DNA of 64,000 nt, from NCBI RefSeq assembly GCF_900111685.1, contig NZ_FOHX01000022.1:62001-126000 (forward strand), given 5' to 3'. A program made the position numbers and the translations under genes. The DNA is from Nonomuraea wenchangensis. GTDB lineage: Bacteria; Actinomycetota; Actinomycetes; Streptosporangiales; Streptosporangiaceae. Positions 22,983 through 31,644 of this stretch are shown here, in pieces (within the stretch, counting starts at the first letter, position 1; the number at the start of each line of letters is the position of its first letter). The notes under the pieces are model-generated. The model saw only the letters and a list, made by a program, of their open reading frames with translations, made no database searches and had not been told where the DNA came from.

Positions 22983-24332
22983 ATGCCCCCCGGCAGAATC
23001 CTGCGTGGCATCTCCGTAGCCGTCTCCGCCGTCATGGTCACCTCGGTGACCGCCTGCGGCGGAGAGGGCGACGGGTTCAGCGGCCAGACCGTCACGTTCT
23101 GGCACTCGATGGCCGGCAAGAACGGCGAGGCGGTCGCCAAACTGGTGGCCGACTACAACGGCAGGAACACCGGCAAGATCCGGGTCCAGGCCATCTACCA
23201 GGGAAAGTACAACGACGCGCTGACCAAGCTGCGTGCCTCCATCCAGTCCAGGCAGACCCCGAACCTGGTCCAGGTCTTCGAGATCGGCACCAAGCTGATG
23301 GTCGACACCAAAGCCGTCGTGCCGTTCGCCGACCTCGCGCAGGCCGGCGGCTTCTCCCTCGACGACCTGGAGCCGGGCATCGCCCGCTACTACACGGTGG
23401 GCGGGAAGCTGCAGTCGCTGCCCTTCAACGCCTCCGCCCCGCTGCTGTTCTACAACAAGGACGCCTTCAAGGAGGCCGGGCTCGACCCGGACAAGCCTCC
23501 CACCACGCTCGCCGAGATGGCCAAGGCCGCCAAGAAGCTCACGGTCAAGTCGGGCGACTCCGTCAGCCGGTACGGCTTCGTCGCCTCCATCGACGGCTGG
23601 CTCGTCGAGCAGCTCCTGGCCAACGCCGGGGTGGAGTACTGCGACGCGGGCAACGGACGGGCGGGCGCGGCCACCGCCGTCAACTGGAACACCCCGACCC
23701 TCAAGGGCATCGTCGACTTCTGGTCCACCTCCGTGAAGGACGGCGTGGCGCTCAACGTCGGCCGCAACAACACCGACGCCTCCGCCGCGTTCCAGGCGGG
23801 GCGGGCCGCGATGCTCCCGTTCACCTCCGCGAACCTGCGCGACATCATCGGCGGCGCCAAGTTCGAGGTCGGGGTGGCGAACTACGTACGGCCCGACGAC
23901 GCCGAGCAGGGCAAGGGCGGCGTCTTCAACGGCGGCGGCTCGATCTGGACCCTCGCCGGCCATCCCAAGGAGCAGCAGGACGCCGCCTTCGACTTCCTGA
24001 AGTACCTCGCCTCCCCTGAGGCCCAGGCCACCTGGTCCACCAGCACCGGCTACATCGCGGTCAACGCCAAGGCTCAGGACACCGCCACCTACCAGGAGGT
24101 GCTGAAGACCTACCCCGACTTCGCCAAGCCCGCCGAGGAACTGCGCGCCGCCGCCGACGTCCCCGCGGCCCAGGGCTGCCTCATGGGCGCGATGCCGCAG
24201 GCCAGGGACAAGATGAACGACATCGTGGAGAGCGTCATCCTCGGCCGCGCCACGCCGGAGACCGCCATCGCCGACGCCGAGACGGCGATGACGCCGGCGA
24301 TCCAGTCCTACAACAAGTCCGTCGGACAGTGA
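22983..24332 (+). CDS. UgpB-like ABC transporter solute-binding lipoprotein
   Basis: This 449-residue lipoprotein has a signal peptide with lipobox VTAC (Cys25). The body matches family 1 solute-binding proteins: VTFWHSMAGKNGEAVAKLVADYN at the start, QSLPFNASAPLLFYNKDAFKEAGLDP, and GGGSIWTLAGHPKEQQDAAFDFLKYLASPEAQATW. FWHSM and the PFNxSxPxLFYNKD segment are typical of UgpB, which binds sn-glycerol-3-phosphate and glycerophosphodiesters. It is the first gene of the operon and should define its substrate outside the membrane. AGGAGG lies 5 bases before the ATG. Confidence 0.9.
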   Translation: MPPGRILRGISVAVSAVMVTSVTACGGEGDGFSGQTVTFWHSMAGKNGEAVAKLVADYNGRNTGKIRVQAIYQGKYNDALTKLRASIQSRQTPNLVQVFEIGTKLMVDTKAVVPFADLAQAGGFSLDDLEPGIARYYTVGGKLQSLPFNASAPLLFYNKDAFKEAGLDPDKPPTTLAEMAKAAKKLTVKSGDSVSRYGFVASIDGWLVEQLLANAGVEYCDAGNGRAGAATAVNWNTPTLKGIVDFWSTSVKDGVALNVGRNNTDASAAFQAGRAAMLPFTSANLRDIIGGAKFEVGVANYVRPDDAEQGKGGVFNGGGSIWTLAGHPKEQQDAAFDFLKYLASPEAQATWSTSTGYIAVNAKAQDTATYQEVLKTYPDFAKPAEELRAAADVPAAQGCLMGAMPQARDKMNDIVESVILGRATPETAIADAETAMTPAIQSYNKSVGQ

Positions 24333-24344
24333 CGAGGAGCTCCC

Positions 24345-25010
24345 TTGCCGATCCTGATTGGCCACCGCGGCGCGCCCCTGCGGCTGCTGGAGAACACCGT
24401 CGACTCCCTGAGGCTGGCGCGCGAGCTGGGCGCCGACGCGGTGGAGTTCGACGTGCGCGCCAGCCGCGACGGGCACCCGGTGCTGCTGCACGACCGTACG
24501 CTCGAACGCTTCTGGGGACACCCGTCGCCCGTGGGTGAGCTGACCGTGGCGGAGCTGCGCGAGCTGCGCTGCGCCGAGCACCCCACCGCCCGGATCGCCA
24601 CGCTGGAGGAGGTCGCCGAGAAGGTGGACCTGCGCCTGGTCGTCGACGGCAAGGACCCCGCCCTGGTCCCCGCCATCGTGGAGATCCTGCGCCGCCACGG
24701 CGCGCTCGGTCGTTCCTGCTTCATCGGCGCCCCCGACGTGCTCGGCGTCGTCAGGGACGCGCTGCCCGACGCGGAGATCATCCTGTCCTGGTCGGGTACG
24801 GAGCCGCCCGGCCGCGACCTGCTCGACCGGCTGCGCCCCAGCACGATCAACCTGCCGTGGAAGGGCTTTCCCGAATCCGTGTGCCAGGCCGCGCTGGAGG
24901 GCGGCTACCGGGTGTGGACGTACTCGGTCGACACCCGCGCGGACGCCGAGCGGGCGAGGTCGCTCGGCGTCGAGGGCCTCATCAGCAACGACCTGCCGGG
25001 CATCGCATGA
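24345..25010 (+). CDS. Glycerophosphodiester phosphodiesterase (UgpQ-like)
   Basis: This 221-residue cytoplasmic enzyme starts at TTG (site GAGGAG, 12 bases after the previous stop). It has the GDPD catalytic motifs: IGHRGAPLRLLENTVDS (HRG...E), AVEFDVRASRDGHPVLLHD (E-x-D and HD) and a closing VDTRADAERARSLGVEGLISNDLPG. It hydrolyses glycerophosphodiesters into a phosphomonoester and an alcohol. No signal peptide is present, so it acts on imported substrate. Its last codon overlaps the next start as ATGA. Confidence 0.92.
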   Translation: MPILIGHRGAPLRLLENTVDSLRLARELGADAVEFDVRASRDGHPVLLHDRTLERFWGHPSPVGELTVAELRELRCAEHPTARIATLEEVAEKVDLRLVVDGKDPALVPAIVEILRRHGALGRSCFIGAPDVLGVVRDALPDAEIILSWSGTEPPGRDLLDRLRPSTINLPWKGFPESVCQAALEGGYRVWTYSVDTRADAERARSLGVEGLISNDLPGIA

Positions 25011-25801
25011 CCGCCCCGCTGGAGGAGTGGCACGACCTGGCCGTCGGGCTCGCCGCCTGGGCCACCGAGGTGATCGCGAACGGGCGTCCCGATCCCGCCA
25101 CCTCCGAGACGAAGGTCAACGCCGGTGACTGGGTGACCTCGTTCGACCGGGAGGTCGAACAGCACGTCCGCGCCGAGCTCCGGCGTCTGCTGCCCGGCCA
25201 TCGCGTGGTCGGCGAGGAGTACGGCGCCGACGCCGACGCCGGGGACGCCGCGGTGACCTGGTACCTCGACCCGATCGACGGCACCACGAACTTCGTGCAC
25301 GGCGTCCCCTGGGTGGCCTTCAGCCTGGCCGCCTGCGACGAGCGGGGCGCGGCGGTGGGCGTGGTCGCCGACGTGTACCGCGGCGAGATCTTCAGCGCCG
25401 TGCGCGGCGGCGGCGCCCGGCTGGACGGCCGGCCGGTGCGCTGCGCCCAGGACGCGGCCGTCACCGGAGGCGTGCTGCTCACCGAGTGGTCCCGGCAGGA
25501 CGCCTGGCCCGGCATGTACGACTACCTCTCGCGCATCTCCGCGACCTGCGGATCCACCCGGATCATGGGGTCGTGCGCGCTCGCTCTGGCCACCGTCGGC
25601 GGCGGCCGGGCGGCGGGCGTGGTGCTGCCCGGCCACTACAACGCGTGGGACGTGGCGGCCGGGGTGCTGATCGCCAGGGAGTCCGGCGCGCTGATCTACG
25701 ACCGCGAGGGCCCGCACGACGGCGTGCCGCTGCACGGCGTGCTGGCCGCCCCGCCCGGCTCGGCCGAGGAGCTGTGGCGGACGTGGGTGGGAGAGCCATG
25801 A
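25007..25801 (+). CDS. Inositol monophosphatase family phosphatase
   Basis: This 264-residue protein has the metal-site signatures of the family: GEEYGADAD (motif A), WYLDPIDGTTNFVHGVPW (motif B, DPIDGTTN) and YNAWDVAAGVLIARESGALI (WD motif). It releases phosphate from inositol phosphates or related sugar or nucleotide phosphates using Mg2+. Translational coupling (ATGA overlap) to the glycerophosphodiesterase on one side and the permease on the other suggests it dephosphorylates the product of GDPD. That points to an inositol-containing substrate, although substrate ranges in this family are broad. Confidence 0.9.
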   Translation: MTAPLEEWHDLAVGLAAWATEVIANGRPDPATSETKVNAGDWVTSFDREVEQHVRAELRRLLPGHRVVGEEYGADADAGDAAVTWYLDPIDGTTNFVHGVPWVAFSLAACDERGAAVGVVADVYRGEIFSAVRGGGARLDGRPVRCAQDAAVTGGVLLTEWSRQDAWPGMYDYLSRISATCGSTRIMGSCALALATVGGGRAAGVVLPGHYNAWDVAAGVLIARESGALIYDREGPHDGVPLHGVLAAPPGSAEELWRTWVGEP

Positions 25802-26706
25802 GCACGGCCTCCCTGCCCCGCGGGCGGTACCGGCGCAAGGACGTCGTCGTGGCGGTGTGCTTCCTGGCGCCCGCCACCGCGGTGTTCGTGATGTTCGGCT
25901 TCTACCCGCTGGTCAGGACCGTCTGGCTGAGCGTGGCCGCGAGCGACATCTTCGGCAACGTCACCGGATTCGTCGGCCTGGACAGGTATGCGGACTTCTT
26001 CGCCGACCCGGCGCTGCGGCGGGTGCTGCTCGTCACGCTCGCCTTCGTCCTCGCGACCGTCCTGCCCACGCTGCTGATCGGGCTGTTCCTGGCGCTCGTG
26101 CTGCAGGCCAGGGTGCCGGGCATCGGCTTCTTCCGCACCCTGATGGCCACCCCGTTCGCCTTCTCCGCCGCCGCGGCGGCGGTGGTCTTCGACATCTTCT
26201 ACAGCCCCAGCGTCGGACTGTTCAACGGCCTGCTCGACCTGGCCGGCCTGCCGGTGGCCCAGTGGCTGACCGATCCGGCGACGGCGCTGCCGAGCCTGGC
26301 CCTGGTGTCGGTCTGGCGCGACCTCGGGTACGCCATGCTCGTCTTCTCCGCCGGGCTGCAGGCCATCCCCGAGTCGCTGTTCGAGGCGGCGCGCACCGAC
26401 GGGGCGGGACGCTGGACCCTGCTGCGGCGCATCGTGCTGCCGCTGCTCAGCCCGACGATGTTCTTCCTGCTGGTGGTCTCCACGATCAGCTCGCTGCAGA
26501 CGTTCGGTGAGATCAACATCCTCACCGGCGGCGGCCCCGACGGCGCGACCACGACCCTGGTCTACGGGCTCTACCAGTCGGCGTTCGCCTTCGGCGCCAG
26601 CGACTACGGCCTCGCGTCCGTCCAGGCCGTGGTGCTGCTCGTCCTCGTCATGGTGATCACGATCATCCAGTTCCGGTTTCTGCAACGGAAGGTGTTCTAC
26701 GGATGA
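25798..26706 (+). CDS. ABC transporter permease (UgpA/MalF-like)
   Basis: This 302-residue membrane protein has six predicted helices, and its N-terminal helix begins at about residue 18 (VAVCFLAPATAVFVMFGFYPL). It carries the EAA loop ESLFEAARTDGAGRWTLLRRIVLPLLSP that docks to the ATPase. It overlaps the phosphatase gene by ATGA and the next permease by ATGA. It forms the channel with the following permease for the substrate delivered by the UgpB-like lipoprotein. Confidence 0.92.
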   Translation: MSTASLPRGRYRRKDVVVAVCFLAPATAVFVMFGFYPLVRTVWLSVAASDIFGNVTGFVGLDRYADFFADPALRRVLLVTLAFVLATVLPTLLIGLFLALVLQARVPGIGFFRTLMATPFAFSAAAAAVVFDIFYSPSVGLFNGLLDLAGLPVAQWLTDPATALPSLALVSVWRDLGYAMLVFSAGLQAIPESLFEAARTDGAGRWTLLRRIVLPLLSPTMFFLLVVSTISSLQTFGEINILTGGGPDGATTTLVYGLYQSAFAFGASDYGLASVQAVVLLVLVMVITIIQFRFLQRKVFYG

Positions 26707-27509
26707 GGAAGGCAGCCACCCTCGCCGGGCTGACCGCGCTGCTCGCGGTCGTCATCTTCCCGCTCTACTACACGGTCGCGGGCTCGCTGATGACACAGGA
26801 GGACCTCACCAGGTTCCCGCCCGCGCTGTTCCCGAGCGGGCTGAACTGGGACAACTTCGCCGGCGTGCTGCGGGCGGTGCCGCTGGCCAGGCAGTACCTG
26901 AACAGCATCGTCGTCTCGCTCTGCGTGGTGGCGGGCATCCTCGTGACGTCCGTGCTGGCAGGGTACGCGTTCACGTTCCTGGAGTTCCCGTTCCGGCGGT
27001 TCGCGTTCGGGTTGTTCCTGTCCACCATGATGATCCCCGCCGAGGCGTCGATCATCCCGAACTACCTGACGATGGCCGACTGGGGGCTGGTCAACACCTT
27101 CCCCGCGCTCATCCTGCCGTTCCTGGCCAGCGGATTCGGCACGTTCATGATGCGGCAGTTCTTCATGACCTTCCCCCGCGAGGTGTACGAGGCGGCCAAG
27201 GTCGAGGGCTGCGGGCACCTGCGTTTCCTGTGGTCCATCCTGGTGCCGCTGTCCCGGCCGGCGCTCGGCACGCTGGCGGTCTACTCCTTCATCGGCACCT
27301 ACAACCACTACTTCTGGCCGCTGCTGGTCACCAACACTCCGTCCATGCAGACCCTGCAGATCGGGCTGGCCCAGCTCAACTCGGTCGAGGAACGGGCGCC
27401 GAACCTCATCCTGGCCGGGGTGGTCATGGCCATCATCCCGATGCTGGTCATGATCTACGCCTTCCAGCGGCACATCGTCCGCGGACTGACCACAGGAGCG
27501 GTGAAATGA
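26703..27509 (+). CDS. ABC transporter permease (UgpE/MalG-like)
   Basis: This 268-residue protein has six helices and the EAA motif REVYEAAKVEGCGHLRFLWSILVPLSRP. The segment SFIGTYNHYFWPLLV and the closing FQRHIVRGLTTGAVK are typical of MalG/UgpE. It is the second channel subunit. No ATP-binding subunit gene is present anywhere in the operon, so the transporter must borrow a shared ATPase, as actinomycete sugar importers do with MsiK. ATGA overlaps lie at both ends. Confidence 0.92.
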   Translation: MRKAATLAGLTALLAVVIFPLYYTVAGSLMTQEDLTRFPPALFPSGLNWDNFAGVLRAVPLARQYLNSIVVSLCVVAGILVTSVLAGYAFTFLEFPFRRFAFGLFLSTMMIPAEASIIPNYLTMADWGLVNTFPALILPFLASGFGTFMMRQFFMTFPREVYEAAKVEGCGHLRFLWSILVPLSRPALGTLAVYSFIGTYNHYFWPLLVTNTPSMQTLQIGLAQLNSVEERAPNLILAGVVMAIIPMLVMIYAFQRHIVRGLTTGAVK

Positions 27510-29005
27510 GCACGCTGCTGCCGGGCGAGCCGCTCGGCGCGGGAACCGACGGGACGTACCGGCGCCTGACGGCCGGGCCCGGCGAGGCGCACGGGCGCCG
27601 CTCGGACTTCACACCGCCGCTCGCCCCCGGCCGGGGCGGCGGCCGGGTCGTGGCCACGCTCGCCCATCTGACCGACCTGCACGTGGTCGATCCCGGATCG
27701 CCGGCCCGCCTCGACTTCGCGATGCGCTCAGGAGCCGACCGGCCGGAATGGGGCGGCGCGGTCGACTGGGTGTTCCGCCCGCAGGAACTGCTCACCCCGT
27801 ACGCGGTCAGATCCATGGTCGCGACCCTGGCCGGGCTGCCGATCGACGTCTGCGTGGTGACCGGCGACAACATCGACAACGCCCAGACGAACGAGCTGGA
27901 CGCCTACCTGGCGCTGCTCGACGGCGGCGAGGTACGGCTGGCGCCCGCCTACCACGGCCCGCAGCGCCAGGACTGGGACGACGACTGGTACTGGCGGCCC
28001 GACCCGGGCGACGACCGTTACAAGCGGAGATGGGGTTTCCCCACCCATCCGGGACTGCTCGACCTGGCCGCCGCCCCGTTCGCCGCCGCCCCGCTCGGCC
28101 ACCCGTGGCTCGGCTGCCTGGGCAACCACGACCTCCTCGTCGGTGGCTCCAGCCCGGGTCAGGCGTCCCTGGGCGGCCTGGTGACGGGTGACCGCAAACC
28201 CGTCGGGCTGCCCGATGACGTCCCGGCCGGTCTCGACACGCTGCTGTCCGGCCCGGCCGCGCTGTTCTCCGGGCGTTCGCGTCCCGTCCCGGCCGTGCCG
28301 GAGCGCGCCTTCGCGAGCCGTACGGAACTGATCAGGCGGCATCTCGGCCACGGGTTCACCGAGGAGAACCTGCGCGAGGGCACCGGCTACCACGTCCACG
28401 ACCCCGTGCCGGGGCTGCGGGTGATCACGCTGGACACCAACCACGCGCTCGGCCACTGGGACGGCAGCATGGACCAGCGGCAGCTCGCCTGGCTGGAGGA
28501 CCGGCTCACCGAGGCGACGGGGCCGGACGGCCCGCTGGTGGTGCTGGCCTCGCACCACGCGACCGCCTCGCTGAACAACCGCTACGGCGTCTGCGCCGAC
28601 CGGGAGGCCGACCGCGCGTACGCGGCCGAGGTGCTGAGCACGGCCCTGCGCTGCCCGAACGTCGTGCTCTGGCTCAACGGGCACCACCACGCCAACCGGA
28701 TCACCGCCCACTTCAGGGCCGGCGGCGGCGGGCTGTACGAGGTGACCACGGCCTCCATCACGGACTGGCCCAGCCAGGCCCGCCTCATCGAGATCGCGAT
28801 CGAGGCGACCGGCGAGATCCGGCTGACCAGCACCATGATCGACCATGCGGCCCCGGCCGGCGTCTCCGGCGACCTGGCCGACCCCGCCCAGCTCGCCGCC
28901 CTGCACCGGGAACTGGCGTACAACGACGGCGTACGCGCCGGGCGGCGCGGCGCCGAAGGCTCCCTGGCGGACCGCAACGTCCACATGTATCTCCCCTGGC
29001 TCTGA
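27506..29005 (+). CDS. TIGR03767-type metallophosphoesterase
   Basis: This 499-residue enzyme has the calcineurin-like metal-site series: LAHLTDLHVVD (D-x-H), VCVVTGDNIDNAQ (GD), CLGNHDLLV (GNHD), VLASHHAT and LWLNGHHHANRI (GHxH). It matches the actinomycete TIGR03767 group, which has long inserts such as WDDDWYWRPDPGDDRYKRRWGFPTHPGL. Some relatives are Tat-exported, but no export signal is seen here. A phosphomonoester or diester is the expected substrate, adding a second phosphatase activity to the operon. It starts within the previous stop (ATGA). Confidence 0.85.
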   Translation: MSTLLPGEPLGAGTDGTYRRLTAGPGEAHGRRSDFTPPLAPGRGGGRVVATLAHLTDLHVVDPGSPARLDFAMRSGADRPEWGGAVDWVFRPQELLTPYAVRSMVATLAGLPIDVCVVTGDNIDNAQTNELDAYLALLDGGEVRLAPAYHGPQRQDWDDDWYWRPDPGDDRYKRRWGFPTHPGLLDLAAAPFAAAPLGHPWLGCLGNHDLLVGGSSPGQASLGGLVTGDRKPVGLPDDVPAGLDTLLSGPAALFSGRSRPVPAVPERAFASRTELIRRHLGHGFTEENLREGTGYHVHDPVPGLRVITLDTNHALGHWDGSMDQRQLAWLEDRLTEATGPDGPLVVLASHHATASLNNRYGVCADREADRAYAAEVLSTALRCPNVVLWLNGHHHANRITAHFRAGGGGLYEVTTASITDWPSQARLIEIAIEATGEIRLTSTMIDHAAPAGVSGDLADPAQLAALHRELAYNDGVRAGRRGAEGSLADRNVHMYLPWL

Positions 29006-29038
29006 CCCGCTCTGGCACCCTCTCGTCTGGAGAACGAC

Positions 29039-30697
29039 ATGCAGCCCTTAGACCGTCGCCACCTGCTTCGCGCCGCCATCGTCGGCGGCACCGCCTCCGC
29101 CGCCGCGATGGCGACCGCGGCCACCGCGGCGGCGTCCCCCACGCCGAGCGAGACCCCCTCCCAGGAGTCCCCATCGCCGACCCTCACGGTCGCCGCCGAC
29201 CCCCTGGTGGTGAACGTCCGCGACCACGGCGCCACGGGTGACGGCGCGACCGACGACACCGCCGCCATCCAGGCCGCGCTCAACGCCGGCAAGGGCAGGA
29301 CCGTCTATCTGCCGCCCGGCACGTACCTGGTCTCGAACATGCTCAGCGTCTTCTCCAGGACGACCGTCCTCGCGACCCCGGCCACGGTCGTCAAGCGCAC
29401 AGCGGGACCGGCCCTGCTCGGCAACGGCGTCCTGGGCGATTTCACCGCCACCAAATGGGACGGCGAGTCCGACATCGTCATCCAGGGCGGCGTGTGGGAC
29501 GTCAACGCGGGCGCCGTGAGCGCCAGCGCCGTCGGCTTCGGGCTCAGCCACGGCACCAACATCCGCGTCCACGACCTGACCATCCGGGACGTGCAGCGCC
29601 ACCACGCGATCGAGTTGTGCGGCGTCAAGTCGGTGCGGATCTCCAACTGCCGTTTCCTGGGCTTCTCCGACCCGGACGGCAACCGCGGCTACTCCGAGGC
29701 CATCCAGATGGACTACGCCGGAGGCCCCAGCCACTTCGGCCTGTTCGGCGCACCCGACTTCTACGGCTGCCAGGACATCGAGGTCAGCGGGTGCTACTGC
29801 GGCCCGTCGCAGACCCTCCCGTCCTTCCCCCGGCTGGCCGGCTCGCACGGAGGCCCGAACGGGCACCAGCACACCGGGCTGCGCGTGGTCGGCAACTACG
29901 CCGAGGGCTGCACCGAGTGGGCCATCCGCGTCTACGACTGGCTGGACGCGCTGATCGAGGGCAACCAGATCGTCAACGGCGGCGGCGGCATCCAGATCGG
30001 CCCCGCCGGAGTGCAGCCCAGCGCCAACATCATCGTCCGCGGCAACAGCCTGCGCGGGCTGAAGGGGGTCCAGGAGGCCGCCGGCCGCCCGGCGGACGCC
30101 GCGATCTGCGTCGGCAGGCTCAACGAGGCGCGTACCAGCCGGCTGATCATCGAGGGCAACATCGTGCAGGACGTCAAGATGGAGGGCATCGCGGTCTTCC
30201 GCACCGACCACGCCGTCGTGTCCGGCAACCACACCGCCCGCACCAGCGGTGTCGGCATCCGGATCAACAACTCGCCGCGCACGGTCGTCTCCGGCAACAC
30301 CATCGAGCAGCCCGGGAAGGAAGGCATCGTCGCCCACCTGGGCAGCAACGGCAGCGTGATCACCGGCAACATCGTCAAGGACTCCGGCGCGTACGGCATC
30401 GGGATCACCGACCAGATCTCCGACGTGGCGGTGCGGGACAACACCGTGCTCGGCGCGGGCACCACGGCGGGCACCGTCGCGGGCCTGCGGGTCAGCAACA
30501 ACGCCAACCGTACGAGCCTGGTCGGCAACACCGTACGGCGGCGGGGCAGCGGGAACGAGGCCGCCTACGGCCTGTCCATCACCGCCGCCTGCACCGGCAC
30601 CTGGTACACCGGCAACGACCTGCGCGACTCCGGGGCGACCGGCCCGGTCAGCGACAGCGGCGCCGGCTCCCAGACCAGCCCGGGAGGGCCCTCCTGA
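29039..30697 (+). CDS. Tat-exported right-handed beta-helix protein
   Basis: This 552-residue protein begins LDRRHLLRAAIVGGTAS, a twin-arginine signal, followed by an Ala/Ser/Pro-rich linker. The pectate-lyase-superfamily opening VNVRDHGATGDGATDDTAAIQAALNAG is at about residue 60. From there repeated coils (GNTIEQPGKEGIVAH, GNIVKDSGAYGIGIT, DNTVLGAGTTAG) build a right-handed beta-helix to the end. It probably binds or cleaves a polysaccharide or polyol-phosphate polymer outside the cell. Placement inside a phosphate-acquisition operon suggests an extracellular polymer such as a teichoic-acid- or phosphoinositide-like substrate, which is inference. Confidence 0.85.
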   Translation: MQPLDRRHLLRAAIVGGTASAAAMATAATAAASPTPSETPSQESPSPTLTVAADPLVVNVRDHGATGDGATDDTAAIQAALNAGKGRTVYLPPGTYLVSNMLSVFSRTTVLATPATVVKRTAGPALLGNGVLGDFTATKWDGESDIVIQGGVWDVNAGAVSASAVGFGLSHGTNIRVHDLTIRDVQRHHAIELCGVKSVRISNCRFLGFSDPDGNRGYSEAIQMDYAGGPSHFGLFGAPDFYGCQDIEVSGCYCGPSQTLPSFPRLAGSHGGPNGHQHTGLRVVGNYAEGCTEWAIRVYDWLDALIEGNQIVNGGGGIQIGPAGVQPSANIIVRGNSLRGLKGVQEAAGRPADAAICVGRLNEARTSRLIIEGNIVQDVKMEGIAVFRTDHAVVSGNHTARTSGVGIRINNSPRTVVSGNTIEQPGKEGIVAHLGSNGSVITGNIVKDSGAYGIGITDQISDVAVRDNTVLGAGTTAGTVAGLRVSNNANRTSLVGNTVRRRGSGNEAAYGLSITAACTGTWYTGNDLRDSGATGPVSDSGAGSQTSPGGPS

Positions 30698-31644
30698 CGG
30701 CGCTGATCGCGACGGCGTTGTTCGCCCTGTTCACCGGCTACAACGACGCGGGAGCGGTGATCGGCCTCGGGGTGCGGGTACGCGGCCTGCGGCCGATCAC
30801 CGCCCTGCTCCTGCTGGTGCTGGCGGTGCTGGCGGCGCCGCTGGTCGTGGGCACGGCGGTGGCCGCCACGCTCAGCACGCGACTGGTGTCGTTCGAGGGC
30901 GACCAGGCGCCGCTGCTGGCCGGGATCGCGGCGGCCGTCCTGGTCACCGTGGTCCTGGCCACCTGCCGCCTGCCCACGAGCCTGACGCTCGCGCTCATCG
31001 GCGGCGTCTCGGGGGCTGGCCTGGGGGCGGGGGCCTCGGTCGACTGGTCCCTGGTGGCGGCGGTGCTGGCAGCCGCCGCGGTCGCGCCGTTCGCGGGGGC
31101 GCTCACCGCCCGCGCGGTCATGTGGCTGCTCGGGGTGCTGCCGGCGCGGAAGGGGGCGGGGGAGCGGCTGCGCCGCATGCATCTGGCGGCCTTCGTGGCG
31201 ACCTGCGTGGCGTACGGCGCGAACGACGGCCAGAAGCTCCTGGCCGTGTACGCCGCCGTCCAGGCGGTGTCCCCGGCCCGGGCCGCCACGTCCGTCCCGG
31301 CGCTGGCCCTGCTGGCGGGCTGCTTCCTGGCCGGGGCGGTGCTGGGCCTGCGCAGGCTCGCGGCCAGCATCGGCGGCGGGCTCGCCGCGGCCGACACCCG
31401 CGCGATCGTCGTCACCGAGACGTCCGGCGCGGCCGTGGTGCTCGGCACGGCCCTGCTCGGCGCCCCCGTCAGCATGACCCAGTCCCTGTCCGGCGCCATG
31501 ATCGGCACCGGCCTGGCCCGTGGAACGAGGAGAGTGAGATGGCGAGCGGTACTTCACCTGGGAGCGGCCTGGTTGCTCACACTGCCCCTGGCTCTGGCCT
31601 GCGGCGCGGCAGCCGGGGCGGTGGCAGGCGCGGTGGCGCCGTGA
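30694..31644 (+). CDS. PiT-family inorganic phosphate transporter, apparent CTG start
   Basis: About 316 residues with ten or so hydrophobic segments. It carries both PiT signatures: TGYNDAGAVIG near the N-terminus and CVAYGANDGQKLL in the second half, where the family has GANDxxK. The frame has no ATG, GTG or TTG in the right place. CTG at 30694 has GGGAGGG five bases upstream and overlaps the previous stop as CTGA, which makes it the best start; TTG at 30718 would remove the start of helix 1. PiT proteins are proton- or metal-coupled phosphate carriers. Confidence 0.88.
   Translation: MTALIATALFALFTGYNDAGAVIGLGVRVRGLRPITALLLLVLAVLAAPLVVGTAVAATLSTRLVSFEGDQAPLLAGIAAAVLVTVVLATCRLPTSLTLALIGGVSGAGLGAGASVDWSLVAAVLAAAAVAPFAGALTARAVMWLLGVLPARKGAGERLRRMHLAAFVATCVAYGANDGQKLLAVYAAVQAVSPARAATSVPALALLAGCFLAGAVLGLRRLAASIGGGLAAADTRAIVVTETSGAAVVLGTALLGAPVSMTQSLSGAMIGTGLARGTRRVRWRAVLHLGAAWLLTLPLALACGAAAGAVAGAVAP

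Noticed and set aside
22773..24698. A 641-codon minus-strand frame opposite the solute-binding protein
   Set aside because: Antisense shadow: low-complexity composition, no start context, and it covers three well-supported plus-strand features.
29455..31644. A single 729-codon frame that would fuse beta-helix antiframe to the PiT transporter
   Set aside because: The first 410 codons are an out-of-frame shadow of the beta-helix gene (Arg/Pro-rich); real coding begins near 30694.
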